From Rubrobacter sp. (GTDB lineage: Bacteria; Actinomycetota; Rubrobacteria; Rubrobacterales; Rubrobacteraceae): 33,984 nt of DNA. Location of the stretch: NCBI GenBank assembly GCA_013697825.1, contig JACCWD010000210.1, forward strand, positions 1-33,984, read 5' to 3'. Of this stretch, positions 23,733 through 31,525 are shown one piece after another. Both the position numbers and the translations under genes were made by a program. The notes beneath the pieces are model-generated. The model was given only the letters and a program-made list of their open reading frames with translations, ran no database searches and was not told where the DNA came from. The stretch's first letter is position 1; each line of letters starts with the position of its first letter.

Positions 23733-23777
23733 AGTTTTTAGCTGTCAGCATTCAGCTATCAGCCGTCAGAAAAAACT
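23733..23777. repeat. Intergenic repeat copy R6 in the pxp operon
   Basis: Inverted arms AGTTTTT (23733-23739) and AAAAACT (23771-23777) enclose three diverged units of the type AGCTGTCAGCATTC / AGCTATCAGCCGTCAG. It separates pxpC from pxpA. It has the same general build as the other repeats but a different unit. Confidence 0.55.
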
Positions 23778-23794
23778 GGAATGCCGACACCTCG

Positions 23795-24769
23795 CTATCC
23801 GAGGCTCTCCCGTATCGCCGCCAATTCCTCCCGCCTCTCCTTCCGAGCTTGCAATGCTTCTTCGAGGCTCACCGAGACGAACTTCGTTTTGTCGTTCGTC
23901 TTCGTCTGGGCGAGGCGCCCGCGGTCCACGCTTATGACCGTCCCGATGGTCGCGTATCCGCCGCCGGTGACGGCGTCGTTGAGAAGCACTATCGGCTCGA
24001 CGCCGCCGGGAACTTGTATGGAACCGACCGGGTATCCGAAGTCCACGACGTTCGCCGGGTCGCTCCCGGCCCCGGCGGGCTGCTCGCGCTCGACGAAGCG
24101 AAGCTCGCCCCCACGGTAACGGTACCCGATCCGGTCCGCATCTGGCGTCACCGTCCACTCCACCGAAAGAAACTCCTCCATACTCTCCTCGGTGAGCCGA
24201 TAACTCGCCAAACCGACGATCACCCGAAGCTCGGCTTCTTTCCCAAACCTCGGAATGTGTTTGTCGTCCACCTTCTTCCCGACCCGGGAGGCGGAATCGT
24301 CCGAGCTTCCAATGGGAACTTCGTCGCCCTCCGCGAGGGCGCGGCCCTCGAAGCCGCCGAGGCCGATGAGCGTGTACGTCGAACGGCTCCCGAGGAACTC
24401 CGGCACATCCACCCCGCCCGCCACCGAGAGATACGCCCTCGCGCCGTTTTTCAGATAGTCGAAGGTGAGAACATCGCCCGCTCTGACCCGCAGAGCTTCC
24501 CACGTCGGGCATTCGTCGCCGTTTATTTTTGGTGGGAGTTCGGCTCCCGTCAACGCGATGACGGCATCCTCGGTGAACGCGAGTTCGGGGCCGAAGTACG
24601 TTATCTCGAGTCCTGCCGCGCCGTCTTCGTTCCCGACGAGATAGTTTCCGGCCCGGTACGAGAATGAGTCCATCGCGCCCGAGGGCGGCATCCCGAGCGC
24701 GTAGTCGCCGATGCGTCCGGCGTCTTGAACGGTGGTGAGGAGGCCCGGCTTGAGGACTTTAATCGCCAT
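23795..24769 (-). CDS. pxpC: 5-oxoprolinase subunit C / biotin-dependent carboxyltransferase family
   Basis: A 324-residue protein of the allophanate-hydrolase-subunit-2 (KipA, PxpC) family. Typical motifs are KPGLLTTVQDAGRIGDYALGMPPSGAMD at the N-terminus, ALTGAELPPKING, AYLSVAGGVDVPEFLGSRSTY, and near the C-terminus PVGSIQVPGGVEPIVLLNDAVTGGGYATIGTVISVD. It overlaps the pxpB stop by 11 bases. The fold is the same as the carboxyltransferase half of urea carboxylase, which uses carboxybiotin. The adjacent biotin carrier and carboxylase genes make that relationship relevant here. Confidence 0.9.
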   Translation of the reverse strand: MAIKVLKPGLLTTVQDAGRIGDYALGMPPSGAMDSFSYRAGNYLVGNEDGAAGLEITYFGPELAFTEDAVIALTGAELPPKINGDECPTWEALRVRAGDVLTFDYLKNGARAYLSVAGGVDVPEFLGSRSTYTLIGLGGFEGRALAEGDEVPIGSSDDSASRVGKKVDDKHIPRFGKEAELRVIVGLASYRLTEESMEEFLSVEWTVTPDADRIGYRYRGGELRFVEREQPAGAGSDPANVVDFGYPVGSIQVPGGVEPIVLLNDAVTGGGYATIGTVISVDRGRLAQTKTNDKTKFVSVSLEEALQARKERREELAAIRESLG

Positions 24770-25661
24770 AGAGAACCCCCTTTATCTCGTCGTTGTATGT
24801 GTGGGGGTCGGCGAGGGACTTATCGGCGTGGAAGGTGAAGTCGCGGATGCGGTACTCGAAGGAGCCGTCCTCGACCTTCGCGGTGATCTCCTCGAACTCC
24901 TCCTCCCCGACGTTCCGGTAATTGAAGATGTCGCCCGGCTTCGGGAAGACGATGGAGTCTTTGAAATCCTTCAATGTCTGGCTCACGTCGAGGACGGGGG
25001 CGGCGGCGATTCCATAGAGTTGGTAGCCGCCCGCTCCCTGGACGGAGTACACGACGGCGAAGCCTCCGCCAAAGCCGAAGGCGTGCTTCGGGGTGAAGGT
25101 TCGGGGGCGGACGTATTTCGGTACTTCGACTTGCTCGTCGGGGGGGACGAGTTGATAGCACCACGGAAGGCCGGGGACGAACCCGATCATGGTGACCATC
25201 CACGGCGAGTTCATAAGCGCGGCGATGAAACCGTCCTTGTCGTCGTAGCCGTTTATGCGGGCGGAGTATTCGAGGTCGGTGGCGTCGGGGTCTTGGTGGC
25301 GGTCGCGGAAGCGCATGAGCGTCTCGTGCGTCCATGGATCCTCCATCATCACCGGAACGTCCACCACGCGGGTATGAAGCTCGAATCCGCTCGCAGATCC
25401 AACCTCGTCGTCGATCTCTTTGAGACGCTCGATGAGCTTGTCGGGGTGGATTATGTCCGGGTCTATGCGAACCATGTACGAGGCGTTCGAGGGGCATATG
25501 TCGGTGATGCCTTTGATGTTCTCTTCCTTGAGTTTGTTCGTTATAGCCATCGCCCGGAAGTTGACGGAGAGGCTCATCCCCTCGGCGAGTTCGACGAAGA
25601 CGTATTCATCACCTCCATAGCTGTAACGAGGCGAGGCGAGATCCGTGCCGCTCATTTCCAC
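24759..25661 (-). CDS. pxpB: 5-oxoprolinase subunit B / carboxyltransferase domain protein
   Basis: A 300-residue allophanate-hydrolase-subunit-1 (KipI, PxpB) family protein, longer than the roughly 220 residues usual for PxpB. The family core is visible: IGFVPGLPWCYQL in the middle and GGFAVVYSVQGAGGYQLYGIAA, which contains the conserved Gly-rich turn. The start is a GTG at 25661 with AGGGAAAGTGG upstream; the ATG two codons later (25655) is also possible. It overlaps pxpC and is the first gene of the minus-strand operon, diverging from bioY across about 130 bases. Confidence 0.87.
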   Translation of the reverse strand: MEMSGTDLASPRYSYGGDEYVFVELAEGMSLSVNFRAMAITNKLKEENIKGITDICPSNASYMVRIDPDIIHPDKLIERLKEIDDEVGSASGFELHTRVVDVPVMMEDPWTHETLMRFRDRHQDPDATDLEYSARINGYDDKDGFIAALMNSPWMVTMIGFVPGLPWCYQLVPPDEQVEVPKYVRPRTFTPKHAFGFGGGFAVVYSVQGAGGYQLYGIAAAPVLDVSQTLKDFKDSIVFPKPGDIFNYRNVGEEEFEEITAKVEDGSFEYRIRDFTFHADKSLADPHTYNDEIKGVLYGD

Positions 25662-25795
25662 CCACTTTCCCTATGAGAGTGTTTGTATACAGCAAAAGAT
25701 TACCAAAGCTGGAATCCTCCAGCCACGCGAAAGGTGCCGCGAAGGGCGAATCTCGCTAAACTGACCGACGAGTTCACAGCCGAGAGGAGCCTTCT

Positions 25796-26347
25796 TTGAA
25801 CATACGCGCGATGACCCGCGTCGCCCTCATGGCGGCGGTGATGGCGATAGCGGCGCAAATAGCCATCCCGCTGCCGTTCTCGCCGGTGCCTTTCACTTTG
25901 CAAGTCCTCGGTGTGATCCTCTCCGGCCTCCTCCTCGGCCCGAGATACGGCGCGCTCGCGCAAATTATCTATCTCCTCGTCGGGGCGGTCGGGGTTCCGG
26001 TCTTCGCGCAATTCTCAGGGGGGGTCGGCTCCCTCGTCGGGCCTTCCGGCGGATACCTCCTTTCATACCCGTTCGCCGCCGCCCTCGCGGGCCTCGCGGC
26101 GGGAGCGGCGGCGAACTCGCCTCGGGGACGCGCCCTCGCCGTGAGCGTCCTTTGGGGCATCGCCGCGCTCGTAGTCATATACACGCTCGGGGCGACGCAG
26201 CTCGCCATCGTCACACAGCTTCCGGCCTCGGTCGCCGTCGCGCAGGGAGTGCTTCCTTTCGTCGCCTTCGACCTCGTGAAAGTCGGACTCGCCGCCGCCG
26301 TCGCGACCGCAGCCGCGCCCGCTATCGCGACGACATCGAGGGCGTGA
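25796..26347 (+). CDS. bioY: Biotin transporter substrate-binding membrane protein
   Basis: A 183-residue BioY, the membrane S-component of the ECF biotin transporter, with about six hydrophobic segments. Motifs seen are IPLPFSPVPFTLQVLGVILSG and GPSGGYLLSYPFAA. The start is a TTG at 25796, chosen because GAGAGGAG lies six bases upstream. It precedes the biotin carboxylase gene with a single base between them, so biotin uptake and a biotin enzyme are made together. No ECF ATPase or T-component is nearby; BioY can use a shared ECF module or act alone. No BirA box was recognised upstream. Confidence 0.92.
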   Translation: MNIRAMTRVALMAAVMAIAAQIAIPLPFSPVPFTLQVLGVILSGLLLGPRYGALAQIIYLLVGAVGVPVFAQFSGGVGSLVGPSGGYLLSYPFAAALAGLAAGAAANSPRGRALAVSVLWGIAALVVIYTLGATQLAIVTQLPASVAVAQGVLPFVAFDLVKVGLAAAVATAAAPAIATTSRA

Positions 26348-26348
26348 C

Positions 26349-27686
26349 ATGAACAAAGTCCTCATAGCGAACCGGGGAGAGATAGCCCTCCGCATCGTCC
26401 GCGCGTGCCGCGAATTTGGCGTGCCATCCGTCGCCGTGTACTCCGACGCCGACGAGGCCGCGCTCCACGTCCGGCGTGCCGACGAAGCCGTGAACATCGG
26501 ACCTCCTCCGGCGGGAAAAAGCTATTTGAACATCGATGCGATCCTCGCCGCAGCCAAAGAGACGAACGCCGACGCCATCCACCCCGGCTATGGATTCCTC
26601 GCCGAGAACGCCCGCTTCGCGGCGGCGTGCCGGGACGCGGGGATCACGTTCGTCGGGCCGTCTGCGGAGGCTATCGAGAAGCTCGGAGACAAAGCGGCGG
26701 CCCGGAGGCTGGCGAAGGAGGCGGACGTTCCGGTCGTGCCGGGTTCGGACGGGGTGGCATCGCCGGAGGAGGCGGTCGAGGCGGCGGAGAGGATCGGGTA
26801 TCCCGTCATGATCAAAGCCTCGGCGGGTGGCGGCGGGAGAGGCATCCGGGTCGCAGCGAACGAAGAGGAGCTTAAAAGATCCGTCAAAGAAGCGAAGCGC
26901 GAGGCCGAGGCGGCGTTCGGCGACGGCTCGCTTTACCTCGAAAAGTTCCTCGAAAACCCTCGCCACGTCGAGGTTCAAATCATGGCCGACCACCACGGAA
27001 ACGCCATCCACCTCCACGAGCGCGAATGCTCGATGCAAAGGAAGCGGCAGAAGATCCTCGAAGAAGCCCCCTCGCCCGGCATAAGCGAAGGGACGAGAGC
27101 GAATATGTGCGAGGCAGCCATCCGGCTCACGGAAGAGGCGGAGTACACGAACGCCGGAACCATCGAGTTCCTCGTGGACGGCGACGAGTTTTACTTCATC
27201 GAGATGAACACCCGCATACAAGTCGAGCATCCGGTGACGGAGATGCTCATCGGCGTGGATCTCGTAAAAGAGCAATTACGAGTCGCATCCGGCGAGCCAC
27301 TCAACGTCACGCAGGAAAACATCCTCGCCAACGGCCACGCCATCGAGTTCCGCATAAACGCCGAAGACCCGGATATGGATTTCCTTCCCTCGCCCGGAGA
27401 AATATCCGCTCTCGAAGTCCCCGGCGGCCCCGGAGTCCGGGTGGATTCGGCACTTTACGCCGGGTACAAAATACCACCGTTCTACGACTCGCTCATCGGC
27501 AAGCTCATCGTGTGGGGCGTGGATCGGGAAGAGGCCATAAATCGCTCTCGCCGCGCACTCTGCGAATACGACATTGAGGGAATAAAGACGACCATCCCGC
27601 TCCACCTCTGCCTCCTCGAGGAGGAAGCGTTCCGTTCCGGCGAATATGACACGGGGTATTTGGAAAGGTTGCTCGGGGAAGGCTGA
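26349..27686 (+). CDS. accC: Biotin carboxylase
   Basis: A 445-residue biotin carboxylase that uses ATP and bicarbonate to carboxylate biotin on its carrier. It has the N-terminal KVLIANRGEIALRIVRACRE, the HPGYGFLAENA motif, the ATP-grasp loop KASAGGGGRGIR near residue 158, HLHERECSMQRKRQKILEE, and the active-site EMNTRIQVEHPVTE. Length is normal. It starts one base after the bioY stop. Its carrier is probably the small biotinyl protein at 22663-22896 on the opposite strand; the acceptor is unknown, because no acyl-CoA carboxyltransferase is seen and only PxpB and PxpC are next to it. Confidence 0.95.
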   Translation: MNKVLIANRGEIALRIVRACREFGVPSVAVYSDADEAALHVRRADEAVNIGPPPAGKSYLNIDAILAAAKETNADAIHPGYGFLAENARFAAACRDAGITFVGPSAEAIEKLGDKAAARRLAKEADVPVVPGSDGVASPEEAVEAAERIGYPVMIKASAGGGGRGIRVAANEEELKRSVKEAKREAEAAFGDGSLYLEKFLENPRHVEVQIMADHHGNAIHLHERECSMQRKRQKILEEAPSPGISEGTRANMCEAAIRLTEEAEYTNAGTIEFLVDGDEFYFIEMNTRIQVEHPVTEMLIGVDLVKEQLRVASGEPLNVTQENILANGHAIEFRINAEDPDMDFLPSPGEISALEVPGGPGVRVDSALYAGYKIPPFYDSLIGKLIVWGVDREEAINRSRRALCEYDIEGIKTTIPLHLCLLEEEAFRSGEYDTGYLERLLGEG

Positions 27687-27703
27687 CGAAGGAGTAGAGA
27701 ACG

Positions 27704-28007
27704 ATGGAGTTCACATACTGGAAAGACACGGACACGATGCGGATCACTTTGAGGGACGACCTCGAAGGATATGACTCCGAGGAGATCTCACCAGGAATCG
27801 TCGCGGAACTTCTCCGAAAGCGGCGAACTCGTGGGTTTGGAAATCTATGACGCGGCATCATCGAAGCTCGATCTCTCGAATTTCGTCCTCAAGCGAAGAG
27901 AGAAAGACGGCATAGACGCGCGCTTCGACATCGGAACCGGGTTCTTGCTGCAAAACTCCGAAGAGGTGCGGAGCGCGGAGTGGAGGCGCGACGATTCCGC
28001 ACGATAA
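27704..28007 (+). pseudogene. Frameshifted DUF2283 family gene
   Basis: The ATG at 27704 follows GAAGGAG and opens a frame reading FTYWKDTDTMRITLRDD and EEISPGIVA, the start of a DUF2283 protein. After GTCGCG (about 27800) that frame becomes unlike the family and stops at TGA near 27849. The next frame continues the family pattern as NFSESGELVGLEIYDAASSKL and runs to the TAA at 28005-28007. A single extra G after GTCGCG would explain this. The joined product would be about 100 residues. It follows accC and precedes an intrinsic terminator, so it was probably the last gene of that operon. A sequencing error is the alternative. Confidence 0.65.
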
Positions 28008-28052
28008 AGCCAGGCAATCATAACTGAAACAGACTGAGCAATCGCTACTCCT

Positions 28053-28084
28053 CGTCCCGCTCCGGCTCGTCGTCGGGACGTTTT
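28053..28084 (+). terminator. Intrinsic terminator of the bioY-accC operon, hit by an IS
   Basis: CGTCCCG (28053-28059) pairs perfectly with CGGGACG (28074-28080), followed directly by TTTT. The IS1380-type element begins within or at the end of that T-run. Confidence 0.7.
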
Positions 28085-28099
28085 AGCCCGGATTATTCA
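28084..28099 (+). repeat. Left terminal inverted repeat of the IS1380-type element
   Basis: TAGCCCGGATTATTCA, matching the right end in 15 of 16 positions when reversed. Confidence 0.85.
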
Positions 28100-28177
28100 C
28101 GGAGATAGTTGAAGAGAGGGGGGCACTCCTGTATACGGTCTAGTTGCTCTACGACTGACCAAAGGAGGAGGCCCCCA

Positions 28178-29535
28178 ATGAACGATTGTGCCACACAAGA
28201 AACGATGCGTTTCGAGACCGGGGCGGCACTCGCCCTCGAAGCCGCCTTCGACGGCGGCGCCCTCACCTCCGACGGCGGCCTGCCCCTCCTCGCGGAGGTC
28301 GACTCCGAGCTCGAGGTGTGCGGGAGATTGGCCGCGTGCGTACCCGAATGGCGCGCGGGGCCGGCGGGGCATCCCATCCCCGCTTTGGTGCGCCAGCGCG
28401 TCTTCCAGATAGCGTGCGGATACGAGGACCAGAACGACGCCGACCTCCTGAGAAGCGACCCGCTGCTCAAGCTCGCATGTGGACGCCTGCCCGAGACGGG
28501 AGGGGACCTCGCCAGCCAGCCGACCCTCTCGCGCCTTGAGAACGCCCCCGGCAGGCGCGCCTGCCTGAGGATGGCCGAGGCGCTCGTGGATCTCTACATG
28601 GAGCGCCGGGGCAAGGACGGCTCGCCTTCGCGCGTGCTGCTCGACTTCGACTCGACCGACGATCCGGCGCACGGAGAGCAGGAGGGGGTCTCATACCACG
28701 GCTACTTCGGACAGCACCAGTACCACCCCCTGCTCGTCTTCGACGGCGACACGGGGCAATTCGTGACGGCGGTGCTGCGCCCCGGCAACGCCCACGCCGG
28801 GGCCGCGAGCCTCGCGGTCCTCAGGCGCCTCGTCGGCAAGCTCCGGGGCCGGTGGCCCGGCACTCAGGTAGAGATAAGGGCGGAGACGCGGGCTTCGCGC
28901 TGCCCGCCGTATACGAGTACTGCGAGCGCGAGGGCGTCCTCTACACCATAGGGCTCGTCCCCAACAGCCGCCTCGAGGCGGCGGCGAGGCCGCTGGTGGC
29001 CGCCGCCTCGCTGGGGGCGCTCATTCGGTTGATCCATGGGGAGGACACGAAGGTCAGGCTCCTCTCGGAGGCGAGCTACCGGGCGGGGAGTTGGACGAGG
29101 ACGCGCCGCGTCGTCTACAAGGTGGAGATCCTCGAGAAGGGCGTGAACACCCGATTCGTCGTGACCAACCGCGCCGAGTCGTCCATCGAACTCTACGACG
29201 GCCATTACGTCATGAGGGGGGAGGCGGAGAACCGGATAAAGGACTACAAGGACGCTCTGCGGGCGGACCGGTTGAGTTGCTGCGCCTTCCTCGCCAACCA
29301 GTTCCGCCTGTTCCTGCACGCCGCGGCTTACTGGCTTTTGGACTCCTTGCGCGGGCGGCTCTCCTCGAAGGGCTTCGGGCGGATGCAGCTCGACACGCTG
29401 CGGCTGCGGGCGCTCAAGATCGCCGGGAGGGTCAAACAGATGGCCGGGAGGGTGCGCCTTTATCTCGCCTCCGCCCACCCCGGCCAGCGACTATGGCAGG
29501 CCCTCTACATGGCGACGAAACCCGCCCATGAATAA
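28178..29535 (+). pseudogene. IS1380 family transposase, frameshifted
   Basis: An IS1380-type DDE transposase of about 450 codons, starting at the ATG at 28178 behind GGAGGAGG. The first part carries ALTSDGGLPLLAEVD and the first catalytic Asp in LLDFDSTDDP. The reading frame breaks near 28880, in GTQVEIRAE. The second catalytic Asp region (DAGFALPAVYEYCERE) then resumes in another frame, as does the Glu region (GEAENRIKDYKDALRADR). Comparison with the expected RADxGFA motif suggests a two-base insertion (GA) or a one-base loss. Programmed frameshifting is not usual for this family, so the copy is probably inactive. Confidence 0.8.
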
Positions 29536-29544
29536 TTCGGGCTA
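29529..29544 (-). repeat. Right terminal inverted repeat of the IS1380-type element
   Basis: On the minus strand it reads TAGCCCGAATTATTCA, one mismatch from the left end. Confidence 0.85.
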
Positions 29545-29602
29545 GTCGCTTGCTCGAACTCAGAACCTGTCGGGCTGCCTATTGGTTCTTTGCGCTATGC
29601 GC

Positions 29603-29608
29603 TACAAT
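29603..29608 (+). promoter_or_regulatory. Possible -10 box for the HEPN-like membrane protein gene
   Basis: TACAAT at 29603-29608 is a strong -10 match. TTGGTT at 29582-29587 is a possible -35, but the spacing is 15 bases, shorter than ideal. It lies about 65 bases upstream of the start. Confidence 0.35.
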
Positions 29609-29671
29609 AAGTTACTCTTTCTGAGTTGAACACTATCAAGAGTATCAGATCATGATGGGGGAGAGTACAGG

Positions 29672-31408
29672 ATGCAGCGAAGCACCGAATTACCTACCTC
29701 CAAAGGGGCCTCATGGAAGTTGCTGCACTCTTTATGGATCGGTTGGACTTTTACTCTTGGTTTCTTCAGTTGGCTAGCGTTCGCGTACATAGGTATCAGG
29801 GCGAGGCATTCAAGATGGACACTTTGGGCAATCTTGTACGCTATACCTTTAGTTATGTTCGCTATATTCTCCGGCGCACCACAGATATGGATTACCGACA
29901 CGGCTCTCACCATCACCGTGATATTGGGGGTTCTCTCGGTTATCCACGCTTTCTGGATAAGGAAAGAATATCTGCTGCGTCTCGAAATGCGACAGAACCA
30001 GATAAGCTCCGTGTCCGTCACTTCCAGAGGAAAGAAGTGGGAGTGGCGGCATTCTTTATGGATGCTGTGGACCTTGACTTTCGGACTTTCCAGTTGGATA
30101 GCGTTCCTCTATATTGGGATCAGAGCCGGGCGGGTCAGATGGATCCTGTGGGGAGTCCTTTACTTCGCGGTTTTTCTACTCTTTGCTGTATCAGAACCGA
30201 TTTTCGGACAGCAAAGTGAGATAACGGAAGCACTGACCGGACTTCTCATAGTATCCGGGATCGCATCTATAGTACATGCTTTCTCGGTGCGCTCAGATTA
30301 CTTGATGGGGTTCGAAAACAGGCTCGGAGAGGAATCTGGAGCCGAGAGAATTTCCTATCCGCTAGAGGCGAAGCAAACTACACAAAGCGAGAATCTGTCC
30401 GCGGAGCCGAGAAGCAAGCATCCTGAGAATCTTGAAGAGACCGTAACAACTACAAATTTGAAGGAAGATAGGCCCGCGGAAATACGCACGACATCTCCGC
30501 ATACTGACGCTGCTTCAACCCCACCTGCCCGTAAAGCAACTAGATCCGAGTCTCCCCAAATCACTGAAAACCTCACAGCATCCGGTTCGTCTTCGATTTC
30601 AGAAACCTATCCGTTGCCCCTTGCATATAGCTGGTCTCTTCTAGCAAGCCTGTGGGATCCGCGCGACCGCTACAGAGAGCAGCTTCGACATGCCGAAAAT
30701 ATGTTGGCGTTCTTGGGGTCGATATCGCTAGCTCTGCTGGAAAAGCATGAGTATACAGAAGCGGACATTGACCCCAAAATACCCTGGCAGGGGGGAATAT
30801 CTTTCGGAGGTTGGAAGCTGATCATCCAAAGGAGCGCAAAGGTGCTTCGACAGAAAAACCATTCACTAGCATCTGCCATATTCAAGCTAAACATCGGATC
30901 GGAAAAGAAAGGATTCGGTGCTGATATCGCACGTCTCATAAGCATGCGAAACGATTATCATCATGGTCGTGGGCCTTTGATCGAGGAAGATATCGTCAAT
31001 GCGTCAAACGAAGCACAAGAGAGAGTGCAACGGTGCATGGAGGCGATGTCTTTCCTTGCTCAATACCCCGTTCGTCTGATTCAAGACTTTGACGTTGACC
31101 GCCACAACGACGGATTTTCGCTGAAGTGCTTGCGACTAATGGGAGACGGTCCAGGATTTTCGCAAGAGAAGGTTGATTTTCCCAGAGCACTGCCTCGCGG
31201 CGATCTTGTCTTAGATATGGGCAATGGAGAATGGCTATCCTTGTACCCGTTCGTCGTAGTTTCTAATTGCCCACGATGCCGATACAGAGAGACTTATTTC
31301 ATCGACCGATGGAACGACAGGAAAGGCATTGCGGCGATGAAAAGCTTTGAGCGAGGACATCCCGAAGATAGGAAAGATGTGTCCACCTCACTGGCTAGGC
31401 TCATTTGA
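29672..31408 (+). CDS. Membrane protein with duplicated TM module and HEPN-like domain
   Basis: A 578-residue protein starting at ATG 29672 behind GGGGGAGAG. Residues 17-105 and 125-215 are two copies of a roughly 108-residue membrane module (for example SLWIGWTFTLGFFSW versus SLWMLWTLTFGLSSW, both followed by IGIRA), each with about three membrane segments. Residues 220-315 form a polar, Ser/Thr/Pro/Glu-rich linker. The C-terminal cytosolic part carries RNDYHH at 426-431, matching the RX4-6H signature of HEPN ribonuclease-type domains, and then a CPRC zinc-knuckle-like motif at 533-536 followed by ETYFIDRW and SFERGH. The gene is clearly AT-richer than its neighbours and sits beside an IS, suggesting recent transfer. 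A defence or stress role is inference only. Confidence 0.75.
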   Translation: MQRSTELPTSKGASWKLLHSLWIGWTFTLGFFSWLAFAYIGIRARHSRWTLWAILYAIPLVMFAIFSGAPQIWITDTALTITVILGVLSVIHAFWIRKEYLLRLEMRQNQISSVSVTSRGKKWEWRHSLWMLWTLTFGLSSWIAFLYIGIRAGRVRWILWGVLYFAVFLLFAVSEPIFGQQSEITEALTGLLIVSGIASIVHAFSVRSDYLMGFENRLGEESGAERISYPLEAKQTTQSENLSAEPRSKHPENLEETVTTTNLKEDRPAEIRTTSPHTDAASTPPARKATRSESPQITENLTASGSSSISETYPLPLAYSWSLLASLWDPRDRYREQLRHAENMLAFLGSISLALLEKHEYTEADIDPKIPWQGGISFGGWKLIIQRSAKVLRQKNHSLASAIFKLNIGSEKKGFGADIARLISMRNDYHHGRGPLIEEDIVNASNEAQERVQRCMEAMSFLAQYPVRLIQDFDVDRHNDGFSLKCLRLMGDGPGFSQEKVDFPRALPRGDLVLDMGNGEWLSLYPFVVVSNCPRCRYRETYFIDRWNDRKGIAAMKSFERGHPEDRKDVSTSLARLI

Positions 31409-31525
31409 TGTCGAGGTCAGTGTCATCAATAATATAGCTCGATTTAGCCTTCATCACCTTCGCAAAAGAAGTACAGGCCACATTTTCCGCGACCCGTACA
31501 TTTTAGCTTTGGGCGTGGACGGAAG

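Larger units (their letters stand above)
28084..29544 (+). mobile_element. IS1380-type insertion sequence
   Basis: Terminal inverted repeats TAGCCCGGATTATTCA (28084-28099) and its complement with one mismatch (29529-29544) bound an IS of about 1.46 kb carrying one transposase gene. If the outer TAG is counted as target, the flanks are TTAG and CTAG, an imperfect 4-bp duplication. Codon use, with frequent CTG and CTC, is slightly different from the host genes. Confidence 0.85.

Noticed and set aside
25662-25795. The pxpB-bioY intergenic region examined for a BirA box or other biotin operator
   Set aside because: No sequence close to the known BirA inverted repeat or the BioQ palindrome was found; only weak -10-like sequences are present.
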